From: Nanobdellota archaeon
GTDB lineage: Archaea > Nanobdellota > Nanobdellia > Parvarchaeales > Parvarchaeaceae
NCBI GenBank assembly: GCA_021818905.1
Contig: JAKASS010000013.1
Location: forward strand, 1 to 24,830
Direction: 5' to 3'
DNA: 24,830 bases
This document shows positions 7,219 through 13,713 of the stretch, in pieces. Position numbers and translations under genes: made by a program. A model generated the notes under the pieces. It was given only the letters and a program-made list of their open reading frames with translations. It ran no database searches and was not told the origin of the DNA. Each line of letters starts with the position of its first letter. The first letter of the stretch is position 1.

Positions 7219-7485
7219 TTATCCTTTATTTTTTCTAATTTTATTTTGAAGGATTTTCTTTGCCAATTCGAGTTCTTTGCGCCTGCCCGCTGAAAGATTT
7301 TTCCCAGACCGGTTAATGAAATATTGCACCATACGTATCGCAGACCCAGTTCCCTTAGGTGAGACGTCTTTTCTTGCCATTATACGCGCGATTTCCTCCC
7401 CGGATTTTGCAAAAGTGCCCTCTGGAGGATATGTAGAAATAGTATTTACCTCCTTGACCCAGTATTTTTTGGCAGGCCTTCTCAT
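7219..7485 (-). CDS. DUF3175 family protein
   Basis: An 88-residue basic protein when started at the ATG at 7485. Six more codons back to a TTG at 7503 are open, but the TATA-like element at 7506-7513 sits 25 bases before the ATG and would overlap the TTG, so the ATG is chosen. The sequence matches DUF3175 along its length: KKYWVKEVNTIS at the start, GTFAKSGEEIARIMARK in the middle, and AIRMVQYFINRSGKNLSAGR with a final E-L-x-x-A-K helix. The function of the family is unknown. It is a small, soluble, Lys/Arg-rich protein seen widely in bacteria and archaea. The next gene on the same strand lies upstream about 50 bases away, but each seems to have its own promoter. Confidence 0.8.
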   Translation of the reverse strand: MRRPAKKYWVKEVNTISTYPPEGTFAKSGEEIARIMARKDVSPKGTGSAIRMVQYFINRSGKNLSAGRRKELELAKKILQNKIRKNKG

Positions 7486-7505
7486 ATAAGATAAGATCGT
7501 CAACG

Positions 7506-7513
7506 ATATTTAT
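7506..7513 (-). promoter_or_regulatory. TATA-like box of the DUF3175 gene
   Basis: Reads ATAAATAT on the minus strand, centred about 25 bases before the ATG at 7485. This is the reason for preferring that start. Confidence 0.4.
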
Positions 7514-7534
7514 CCTTAGAGCCCGTGTACGCTA

Positions 7535-8149
7535 TCATTTCTGTCGTTTTGACTTTAGATAATAGTGTCGTGCGGTCGCTGCTACCGCGACTAGCGGAAG
7601 AACATTTAGAAGCGGCAGGAAATCGGACAGGTAATTCTGGAACGCCTGTATCGACTGGTTTGAGATGGCGTTCGCCACAAAGTAATTGTTTATCGATACC
7701 ACCGCCTCGACTGCTGCGTATGAGTAGAGTCCGGCTTTTACAAGCGAGTTTCTAGGCAGGTATCTCTTGTTGTCTATAGAAGCGGTGCTTGCCGCCGTTT
7801 CCAGTAACTTGCCCAACCCGCCATAGCAAAGCAGGTACAACACGCCAGTCGCTATCATAGACGGGACTTCTCCGAACAGCTTCATGCCCAATGCAGCTAT
7901 CGGATTCGCTTCGTAGCCATTGCCATTCTGCAGGAACTGGTATGTCAAAACCCGGTCCATCGTCATGCCAGCAACAGCAGCCGCTATCGGCGCTTTTAGC
8001 TCATACAAGGAACATCCCAATGATTTCGCTCTGTACATGATAGAGCCGAGCCCTTCTCTTAGGGTGCTGTTTTTTGGCGCTATAAACCCGAGGATATCGT
8101 CGAGTTTTCTCCTTACATCTGATTTAAAAAGATCAATGTCTTTAGCCAT
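7535..8149 (-). CDS. Small multi-pass membrane protein, DUF5658-like
   Basis: A 204-residue protein. The first 45 residues are charged and helical (DLFKSDVRRKLDDILGF). Four to five hydrophobic segments follow. The first holds GMTMDRVLTYQFLQNGNGYE and then ANPIA, matching the D-x-x-x-T...L...G...E-A-N-P pattern of DUF5658-type membrane domains, whose role is unknown. Others are at about 95-115 (MIATGVLYLLCYGGLG), 140-165 and 180-195, and a basic tail KSKRQK follows. It has no transporter or enzyme motif that I recognise. The TATA-like element (about 8171-8179) and a 14-base start-proximal sequence shared with the surface protein gene at 10248 mark its promoter. Confidence 0.6.
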   Translation of the reverse strand: MAKDIDLFKSDVRRKLDDILGFIAPKNSTLREGLGSIMYRAKSLGCSLYELKAPIAAAVAGMTMDRVLTYQFLQNGNGYEANPIAALGMKLFGEVPSMIATGVLYLLCYGGLGKLLETAASTASIDNKRYLPRNSLVKAGLYSYAAVEAVVSINNYFVANAISNQSIQAFQNYLSDFLPLLNVLPLVAVAATARHYYLKSKRQK

Positions 8150-8159
8150 ATAATCTAAT
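8146..8159 (-). promoter_or_regulatory. Start-proximal element ATTAGATTATATGG, copy 1
   Basis: On the minus strand ATTAGATTAT directly abuts ATGG of the gene at 8149. The same 14 bases occur at the start of the gene at 10248. In both, a TATA-like box lies about 26-28 bases before the ATG, so the shared bases fall in the initiator region. Confidence 0.35.
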
Positions 8160-8218
8160 CGTCTTTCCTTATTTTATCCTTTAGTTTTACTATCGATTCA
8201 AGTCAAAGGTAGTAAAAA

Positions 8219-8226
8219 TTATATAT
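8219..8226 (+). promoter_or_regulatory. TATA box of the NUDIX gene
   Basis: TTATATAT centred about 26 bases before the ATG at 8249; no ribosome binding site is seen, which fits a leaderless transcript. Confidence 0.5.
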
Positions 8227-8248
8227 CTTCAAACAGCCATTAAAGATA

Positions 8249-8755
8249 ATGAAAGTTTTCTCCGGCAGGCGTTTCGATGTAGAAAAAAAGAAAGTGAAAT
8301 TGCCAAATGGCAATATGATGAACCTGGAAATGGTACATTCTAGAGAAGTTGTGATTGTTCTACCTGTCTTGAACAGGAATACGATAATAATGTTAAAGCA
8401 ATTTAGGCCGGTTATTGGAAGGTGGCAATATGAATTTCCGGCAGGCTTGGTAGACAAAGGAGAAAAACCGATAGAGTCGGCAAAAAGAGAGCTTAAAGAA
8501 GAGACAGGCTTCGCATGTGGGGTGATAAGGGAGTTAACAAGTATATTTTCTACACCCGGATTTTCTGACGAAATAGTCCACGTTTTTGTGGCGAGTAAAC
8601 TCAAAGAAGGTGAACAGGAACTCGAACCTGCAGAAAATCTAAAGGTGCTTCAAATCAATTTGGAGAAAGTTTTGGAAATGGCGAAATCTGGTTTGATAAA
8701 AGATGCGCACTCCATCGCTACGCTGCTTCTTTTTGACAGCCTTAGAAAGAAATGA
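8249..8755 (+). CDS. NUDIX hydrolase, ADP-ribose/ADP-sugar pyrophosphatase type
   Basis: A 168-residue protein with a complete NUDIX box at residues 66-88, from Gly66 through Glu72 to REL-x-EE-x-G-F (80-88), which binds the divalent metal. Before it are the strands VVIVLPVLN and IIMLKQFRPVIGRWQYEFPA, where QFR and the E-F-P-A-G turn match ADP-ribose pyrophosphatases. After the box, FSTPGFSDEIVHVFVA is the ADPR-type P-G-x-x-x-E substrate loop. It would split ADP-ribose or ADP-sugars into AMP and sugar phosphate in the cytoplasm. A TATA-like element TTATATAT (8219-8226) 26 bases upstream supports a leaderless start at the ATG. Confidence 0.92.
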   Translation: MKVFSGRRFDVEKKKVKLPNGNMMNLEMVHSREVVIVLPVLNRNTIIMLKQFRPVIGRWQYEFPAGLVDKGEKPIESAKRELKEETGFACGVIRELTSIFSTPGFSDEIVHVFVASKLKEGEQELEPAENLKVLQINLEKVLEMAKSGLIKDAHSIATLLLFDSLRKK

Positions 8756-8835
8756 AAACTAGACTTATCACATTGGATAGTGTGCCTGCGTAACCGAGTG
8801 TAGTACAAGAAGAGCTGGTCTTCTCATTAAGATGA

Positions 8836-9020
8836 GCTCAGGAACACCTTAGGGATACTTTTGTTAATTTAAATGTCTACGCCGTTCCAAAGCCGGAAGT
8901 TTTAGTCACTTTCGGCGATGATAAGATAAAGAACGGTGTGTTTGTAGACGAGCCGACAAAGGCGCAAATGAAAAACTGATTGATGTCCTCGTTGCAGTTA
9001 CAATGAAGATGAAGAAATAG
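8836..9020 (+). pseudogene. NADPH-dependent FMN reductase, decayed C-terminal part
   Basis: After a TGA at 8833-8835 the plus frame reads AQEHLRDTFVNLNVYAVPKP, EVLVTFGDDKIKNGVFVDEP and TKAQMKN, then stops at 8977-8979. Shifting by one base in the A-run at 8971-8975 continues KLIDVLVAVTMKMKK to TAG 9018-9020. The order R-A-Q-x-H-L-R...V-x-P-K-P-E-V-L...F-x-D...G...D-E-x-T is that of the C-terminal third of the SsuE/ArsH/chromate-reductase-like flavodoxin-fold FMN reductases (normally about 180-190 residues). The flavin-binding N-terminal two thirds are gone; 8756-8835 shows nothing recognisable. It lies between the NUDIX gene and a surface protein and is not expected to be expressed. Confidence 0.65.
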
Positions 9021-9036
9021 AACTTATCCTAAATTA

Positions 9037-10248
9037 TTAAGAACTCGGCATTAATTCTACGAATGCACCGCTATTGCTGCAAGAAGCACCGGTAGCGTTG
9101 GTTTTTAGATAGACCTCATATGTATTCGGTGGGAAGTAATGCGACTCCGTCTCAGTTATGCAAGATTTACCGTTTTGGGTTTCGTGCAAGGTGTATATGT
9201 TTTTAGAAGGCGCGGTTGAATTAACCCAAGTGGAAATTCCTTCAAAGTTCCCTTCATTACTAACAACAGTCAGGTTTCCGCCGTTCCAAGTGCATTCAGC
9301 AGATTTGCTAGTACTAGCGGTGTCTTCCGAAAAAGTAAAGTTTGCGCAAGGAACTCCCTTCAGTTCGTGCTCTTCTACCAGTATGTATAAAGGACCCGTG
9401 TATGGAGTTGTTGGAGTTTCCACCGTTATTTCAACCGCCGTCTTTGCCCCGGGGTTAACTCTTAGTGGAAGACTATAATTCTCATTTACAACAGAAAAAT
9501 TCGCGCTGTTAGAAACTATTTCGGTGACTTGATACGAAGAGGTCCAGTTATCTGTTAATGTAATTTCGTATGGAAAAGTGCTCGCGTTTCTATAAAGCCC
9601 GCCCCTAGAAGTTGTAATCCCAGATGAAATTGAGCCGTCAGTTTGAATGAAACTGATCGTTAAGCTGATTTTTGTCATGTTTATGTTTTTAACGCTACCG
9701 CTTACATTAGAACTATTTTTAGTTGGAGAAGAATTGGCAGGTCTTAAAACTGTCCCCACAGGCTTAAAGTCCAAAGGCCCAGAATAAGCAGTTTGTGGAT
9801 TTCTAATGTAAATTTTTAGATTTAGTTCGGAACCATTAGTAATGTTATACGGCAATTTTGGCGTTGTGTTGATGACTGAAAATCCTGAAGTTTCCGGATC
9901 GATATATTCCAATAAGAAAGTACCCCCGCCATCATAATCCGAAAGGTTCCAATAAAACGAGCTTGTAGAATTTGAAGCAGCATTAAAACCATGTTGGGAA
10001 TAGTCGACCGGCTGGGTCCCCAACGTTCCACTTACCGTTATCGAAGTTAAATTTACGTAAGTTAAACTTACGATTTGGTGCTTTGGAGTAAACGCAGCGG
10101 AAAGAAGGGAAAAGTTTGTTATTACTACTATTGAAACAACAACTGCGACTACAAGCAATAAAGCTATTGCGAGACGATGCGACTTTTTAATTGGTCCGGC
10201 CGGACTAGAACTAAGTAAAGTAAGGTTAGTGTTGTTTGGCTCATCCAT
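9037..10248 (-). CDS. Cell-surface anchored protein with duplicated beta-rich module
   Basis: A 403-residue protein. A polar, Lys-ending N-terminus is followed by one membrane helix (about residues 26-47, LAIALLLVVAVVVSIVVITN). The rest is rich in Asn, Ser and Thr with over twenty N-x-S/T sequons, suggesting an extracellular glycosylated domain. Two halves resemble each other: ETSGFSVINTT...LPYNIT then NPQTAYSGPL, and NSANFSVVNENYSLPLRVNP then PTTPYTGPL. This points to two tandem Ig-like or S-layer-like modules. Four cysteines in the last quarter (VPCANF, ECTW, SCITE, ASCSN) may form disulfides outside the cell. No enzyme motif was seen, and no known family is recognised. It shares a promoter element with the gene at 8149. 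Confidence 0.65.
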   Translation of the reverse strand: MDEPNNTNLTLLSSSPAGPIKKSHRLAIALLLVVAVVVSIVVITNFSLLSAAFTPKHQIVSLTYVNLTSITVSGTLGTQPVDYSQHGFNAASNSTSSFYWNLSDYDGGGTFLLEYIDPETSGFSVINTTPKLPYNITNGSELNLKIYIRNPQTAYSGPLDFKPVGTVLRPANSSPTKNSSNVSGSVKNINMTKISLTISFIQTDGSISSGITTSRGGLYRNASTFPYEITLTDNWTSSYQVTEIVSNSANFSVVNENYSLPLRVNPGAKTAVEITVETPTTPYTGPLYILVEEHELKGVPCANFTFSEDTASTSKSAECTWNGGNLTVVSNEGNFEGISTWVNSTAPSKNIYTLHETQNGKSCITETESHYFPPNTYEVYLKTNATGASCSNSGAFVELMPSS

Positions 10249-10258
10249 ATAATCTAAT
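10245..10258 (-). promoter_or_regulatory. Start-proximal element ATTAGATTATATGG, copy 2
   Basis: Identical to 8146-8159 on the same strand, again ending in the gene's start ATG plus G. A TATA-like CTATAAAA lies about 28 bases before the ATG. Confidence 0.35.
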
Positions 10259-10324
10259 TATCTTACCCTTTTTTATAGTCTTTTGTTGTGGGTGAACAAA
10301 AGGTTCTGTCGGCGGATAATAAGG

Positions 10325-10332
10325 TATAAAAG
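10325..10332 (+). promoter_or_regulatory. TATA box of the HAD gene
   Basis: TATAAAAG centred about 26 bases before the ATG at 10354; divergent from the surface protein promoter. Confidence 0.5.
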
Positions 10333-10353
10333 AAAGGAAGAGAAACTAAACTT

Positions 10354-10959
10354 ATGCCTCAACACAGGTTAGACTCGAGCAAGCTTAAAACGGTTTTGTC
10401 TTCGAATAAAAAGAAAACCGCAAAGACTTTGGCCATATTCGATTTCGACGAGACATTGTTTTTCATTTCCAAAAGTGTGCGCCTTGCAGCTCTGGAAGTC
10501 ATGGGTAAGGAACTCTCAAGGGATCAGGTGAGGGGCCTTCCCGAAGAGCACAGGGTTAAAGTGTACAGCACCGCATTCACCAAATACGACACCGCTTTGG
10601 AGCCGAACTTTTACGCGATAGCTAGATACATCGATCTACAGCGTCGCGGTCACGACGTTTACGTGATAAGCGCGAGGGGAGAAGACCTTAGGGAACATAC
10701 TAAAAGAGCCCTGGATAGGATTTATGCGGCGCGAAGCCCGAAGCTGATTCTCAGGGCAGACGCTGTGCTAGGCCAAGAAAAGACCCCAAGTGATAGAGAC
10801 TGGAAAGTAGCAGAGATCCAAAATACGTTTACGGGCTATGAAAAAGTCATTATATTCGACGATAGGACCGATGTATTAGACAAGCTTAAACAAAACAACG
10901 GGTTTAAAGGCCAGATAAAGTATTTTTTAGTGGAAAAGAACCGGGTAAGGGACTATTAG
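10354..10959 (+). CDS. HAD-superfamily phosphatase
   Basis: A 201-residue soluble protein with all four HAD motifs. Motif I is LAIFDFDETLF (nucleophile Asp30, Asp32), motif II VYVISARGED (Ser106), motif III DRDWKVAEIQ (Lys151), and motif IV VIIFDDRTDV (Asp169, Asp170). A short helical cap lies between motifs I and II. The I-S-A-R-G and F-D-D-R spacing resembles the polynucleotide 3'-phosphatase/HAD_SAK-like group, so a nucleic-acid-end or nucleotide phosphate is a plausible substrate, but this is not certain. The next gene begins three bases after the stop, so the two form an operon. Confidence 0.85.
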   Translation: MPQHRLDSSKLKTVLSSNKKKTAKTLAIFDFDETLFFISKSVRLAALEVMGKELSRDQVRGLPEEHRVKVYSTAFTKYDTALEPNFYAIARYIDLQRRGHDVYVISARGEDLREHTKRALDRIYAARSPKLILRADAVLGQEKTPSDRDWKVAEIQNTFTGYEKVIIFDDRTDVLDKLKQNNGFKGQIKYFLVEKNRVRDY

Positions 10960-10962
10960 GAT

Positions 10963-11340
10963 ATGACTAGCAACGTCAAAGAACCAAATATTCTTAAAAT
11001 TTCAGGGGATAAAGACGTGCTAGAATACTTGGAGAGAAATTTAAGCAAAAATGATGTCAAGTTTCAATCGTTTTCGTCCGATCAATACGAGTACAAAGTT
11101 TTTTCAGTTGGTGGCTTCTTTATTCCCGTTTCCCTAATTGTCGTACTTATAAAAAACCCAGCAACATTGTATTTTATCTATAAAATGGTCGAAAAGGCGG
11201 TTATAAAAAAGTCTAAGCGTGGTGATAAAATAAATATTAAAATTGAGGTTCTTGATCACGTTTTAACGATTAGATCCCCAGGCGATCTTAAAAAACTTAA
11301 GATAGCGCTAAAAAAGGCATCTCCAAAAAAGGACGACTAG
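10963..11340 (+). CDS. Small protein with central hydrophobic segment, unknown function
   Basis: A 125-residue protein in an operon with the HAD gene (3-base gap). An N-terminal strand and helix (ILKISGDKDVLEYLERNLSK) lead to a hydrophobic stretch (about 48-75, VGGFFIPVSLIVVLIKNPAT and on) that could cross or lie on the membrane. A Lys-rich helix follows, then the strand pair INIKIEVLDHVLTIRSPGDL and a final Lys-rich helix. The strand-helix, hydrophobic middle, strand-strand-helix order faintly recalls the small effector-associated EACC1 type proteins, but I cannot confirm that. No catalytic residues stand out. Role unknown; its coupling to a phosphatase is the only functional clue. Confidence 0.6.
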   Translation: MTSNVKEPNILKISGDKDVLEYLERNLSKNDVKFQSFSSDQYEYKVFSVGGFFIPVSLIVVLIKNPATLYFIYKMVEKAVIKKSKRGDKINIKIEVLDHVLTIRSPGDLKKLKIALKKASPKKDD

Positions 11341-11350
11341 CCAGTTTTTC

Positions 11351-11704
11351 GTGTTAGTCAGCGTTTTTGTTTGGTTCTTCTTGTTTTATCATGGATTTCT
11401 ATCGCCTAAGCATTTATCCGACACAGAATTTGACAGCTGGAAGAATCTCTTTCAAACTTCACATACAATGGCACAGTATCTGTCATCTTCAATACCGGCG
11501 AACCTCACTGCCGTAGTTTCATCGGTTTTAAGCGCACCACGTTTCTTCGCCAATCTCGTTGGCTCTTCATTTATAGAAGGGTTCAGGACCGTAACTTACA
11601 TCTCAACGGTTTTGCTTGTGCTTGCCGCGGCAGTGTCATTTTTAAGGAGTGGAGAGCGAAGACAGAAGTTGTTTAGTGATAAAAAACAAAGTAATAGTTT
11701 TTAA
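11351..11704 (+). pseudogene. C-terminal fragment of an MFS (DHA2-type) exporter
   Basis: The frame from a GTG at 11351 encodes 117 residues. It starts directly in a hydrophobic helix (VSVFVWFFLFYHGFL). A loop follows with SSSIPANLTAVVSSVLSAPR, then SSFIEGFRTVTYISTVLLVL and AAAVSFLRSGE. The S-S-S-x-P...F-x-x-G-F-R-x-x-x-Y-x-S pattern with a last helix and a short basic tail is that of the end of 14-helix drug/proton antiporters. The preceding 350 or so residues are absent; the frame continues open a little upstream, over the end of the previous gene, without resemblance. It is either a decayed remnant or a small orphan two-helix protein. No promoter was seen. Confidence 0.5.
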
Positions 11705-11748
11705 TCGCAGGAGCTAAATTACCGTATAAATCGTCTACAAAACCGAAA

Positions 11749-12405
11749 CTAAAATCCCAAATCATTAAGGAGTGATGTATCTACGTCATTATCGTCATCT
11801 TTATCATCATCTTGGCTTGAGGATGTAGACTGCTGGCCATTATCGTCATCGTCGTCTTGATCGTAGGCATATGGGTAAACAAAGTTGACCTCTTGGGAGT
11901 ACATATCCTTGCTTACGTTATATTGCGCTACAGAATAGACTAGTCTTACCTTCTCCAAAACGTCATTGTCGTCTATGTGAAACTCTACGGTCCTTGAGCT
12001 TGTAACGCCGCCCGGAAGCTGCCTGTTGTCGATTTTTACCCTATACAGATTATTGTTGACTTTTTGGATATTGGATTTGTAATTATAAAATGTCCACCTC
12101 GGGTCATTAGCCAGCAAACCCATAAGCAAGTCTTTAGTGAGCGGGTCGGACATATTCTGGGTAAGATCGTGCGTTCTTAACCATGAAACAGAAAACATAG
12201 TCGGTTGGTATTTGCTATCAAGGTCTACGTCATAATTAGTCCCATTGTATTCTGACTGTAAAAATGTTGCCGGGACGCTTTGGTCAGCCGGCGCGTAAAC
12301 TGTGTCAAAGTCAGCGATAGGTGCGCCAGAAGGAGAAAAGGTAGTGCCTTCACCTTCGACTTCTTCTTTTTCAAAATCTTGGATTATTTGATCCAACGTT
12401 TTCAT
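11749..12405 (-). CDS. Acidic protein with Asp-rich C-terminal tail, unknown function
   Basis: A 218-residue protein with no signal peptide or membrane helix. It starts with an acidic helix (TLDQIIQDFEKEEVEGEG). A middle of mixed strands (FSVSWLRTHDLTQNM, then LYRVKIDNRQLPGGVTSSRT and VEFHIDDNDVLEKVRLVYSV) looks like a small alpha/beta fold. The last 45 residues are low-complexity, with runs of Asp encoded by repeated GAT/GAC triplets around 11780-11860. Such a tail may bind cations or a basic partner. I do not recognise the family. A weak TATA-like element at about 12432-12438 lies 30 bases upstream. Confidence 0.6.
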   Translation of the reverse strand: MKTLDQIIQDFEKEEVEGEGTTFSPSGAPIADFDTVYAPADQSVPATFLQSEYNGTNYDVDLDSKYQPTMFSVSWLRTHDLTQNMSDPLTKDLLMGLLANDPRWTFYNYKSNIQKVNNNLYRVKIDNRQLPGGVTSSRTVEFHIDDNDVLEKVRLVYSVAQYNVSKDMYSQEVNFVYPYAYDQDDDDDNGQQSTSSSQDDDKDDDNDVDTSLLNDLGF

Positions 12406-12732
12406 AGTTATTTCGGTGCTTTGACTAAAGCCTATATCAGAATAATGTTTGGAGGGGTTTATATAATTAATAAAATCCAGAGTTGCATTGTTTAAGCTAT
12501 TTATTAGAGTACCCTTCTATACATTCTTGCAACTTATCCTATGCAGGATACGGGGGTAAAATATGTGCGACAATGTGGGGTCCAGATAAGATATTACGAG
12601 CCAAAGGGTTGGAAGAGTTTGATTCTAGCATCTTTATATAGTCGTGCTCTTCATAAGGGATAGTGATTGGTTTAAAGTCTGTAACCGTTCTCGTGTCACA
12701 ACATAATACGGCAGACCAGATAGATTTTGATT
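12406..12732. other. Intergenic stretch with no convincing gene
   Basis: This AT-rich region separates divergent genes. It holds TATA-like sequences (about 12432-12438 and 12459-12466, leftward; 12702-12708, rightward). One 40-codon frame (12541-12663) begins ATG and reads YVRQCGVQIRYYEPKGW in its middle, but it has no partner motif, ribosome site or recognisable family. Confidence 0.35.
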
Positions 12733-13020
12733 ATGAAAGTTACGCATACTGAAGGAAAATTTTCTGCTAGTACGCCGAATGGCGAATCCGAATTGCTCTA
12801 CATAAATAGAGATAATACCGCTCTCAGGATTTATCGTACTTTCACGCCGGACAAAGACGAGGGAAATGGCGTCATCGAAAGTCTCACTATCGCCGCGTTT
12901 AATTTCGCCAGAAAAAGCAAGTTAAAGGTCAGGCCAGATTGTCCTGCCATAATAACGTTCTTAGAAAAACACAAGGAATTCGAAAAACTGCTTGTTGCAG
13001 ACAAGAGCGCTAGAAGCTGA
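12733..13020 (+). CDS. Small GNAT acetyltransferase (YjdJ/Acetyltransf_CG type)
   Basis: A 95-residue protein started at ATG 12733; a TTG six bases earlier is open but weaker, and a TATA-like element lies about 28 bases before the ATG. It follows the short single-domain GNAT family closely: an opening H-T-E-G-K-F, strands SELLYI and ALRIYRTFTPDKDEGNGVIE, then SLTIAAFNFARKSKLKVRPD, CPAIITFLEKH and a final KEFEKLL. The acetyl-CoA loop, usually R-G-R-G-I-A, reads EGNGVI, so cofactor binding could be weaker or altered. The substrate is unknown; these proteins are often assigned to stress or RNA/protein acetylation without proof. Confidence 0.82.
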   Translation: MKVTHTEGKFSASTPNGESELLYINRDNTALRIYRTFTPDKDEGNGVIESLTIAAFNFARKSKLKVRPDCPAIITFLEKHKEFEKLLVADKSARS

Positions 13021-13028
13021 GATGTAGG

Positions 13029-13036
13029 TATAAATA
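13029..13036 (+). promoter_or_regulatory. TATA box of the gene at 13059
   Basis: TATAAATA centred about 26 bases before the ATG; leaderless. Confidence 0.5.
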
Positions 13037-13058
13037 TCAGTTCTTTTCATACTATAGA

Positions 13059-13658
13059 ATGACTCTTAAAGAAATCCTTGGGATAAAAGAAACCGGCGAA
13101 GAAAGATTGAATCGATTGAGCAAACGCCTGAATAAATACATTCTCCAAGCCAAGCGCTATGCTTGGAGCAATTATTCTGGAAAGCACAAAATTGAAGGCC
13201 ACGGTATCGAGCCGAAGGTTGATGAATTCTATTATTTGCTGGAAAAGAGACTTGACAGAGGGCACGAATACAAGGACCTCAGGGAAGACGATATAGTCTA
13301 CTTATTGGAGAATGCCAAGGGGGCATCTGAAAGGCACGACTGGTATTTGGGTGCTACTTACATCAGCGACGTTACACTAGCTCTGCTCAACGTTAACGCC
13401 AGAGATAGATTGTATTTTACGAAGGAGTCACTGCAAAAATTATCCAACGATAAACACTTAGGATTCGCGCCACACTTTTTAAAGCATGGTAAATGGATAT
13501 ACCAAGAAAACACCGGCTCTGAATTACAGGTTGTGGATAAATATTATCGCGAAGAAAATTTCTATGGGGAAATGAGACTTGATAATTTTTTCCCAGATTT
13601 TGGAAGATGGGTAACCCCCAGCAACCCGATTTATAAGGGGTATGTCAGACGGAGCTAG
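13059..13658 (+). CDS. Hypothetical soluble protein, 199 residues
   Basis: Not recognised. It begins with a helical, Lys/Arg-rich region (LKEILGIKETGEERLNRL, then SKRLNKYILQAKRYAW). More helices follow (VDEFYYLLEKRLDRG, DIVYLLENAKGASERHDWYL) and a C-terminal part rich in aromatic residues (YREENFYGEMRLDNFFPDF, GRWVTPSNP). The single-residue pattern shows no membrane segment, signal peptide, P-loop or Cys pair. Its codon use and leaderless promoter match the neighbouring genes, and the frame is intact, so I take it as a real gene. His/Asp/Trp in GASERHDWYLGATYISDV form the only stretch that looks conserved-like. Lineage-specific protein is likely. Confidence 0.6.
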   Translation: MTLKEILGIKETGEERLNRLSKRLNKYILQAKRYAWSNYSGKHKIEGHGIEPKVDEFYYLLEKRLDRGHEYKDLREDDIVYLLENAKGASERHDWYLGATYISDVTLALLNVNARDRLYFTKESLQKLSNDKHLGFAPHFLKHGKWIYQENTGSELQVVDKYYREENFYGEMRLDNFFPDFGRWVTPSNPIYKGYVRRS

Positions 13659-13713
13659 GCTTATTTAAGGGACTTATGCACACGCGTATAAATCATAAAC
13701 ACCTATAAAAATA

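Noticed and set aside
12541-12663. 40-codon plus-strand frame with YVRQCGVQIRYYEPKGW
   Set aside because: It has no ribosome site, promoter at the right distance or recognisable family; chance cannot be excluded.
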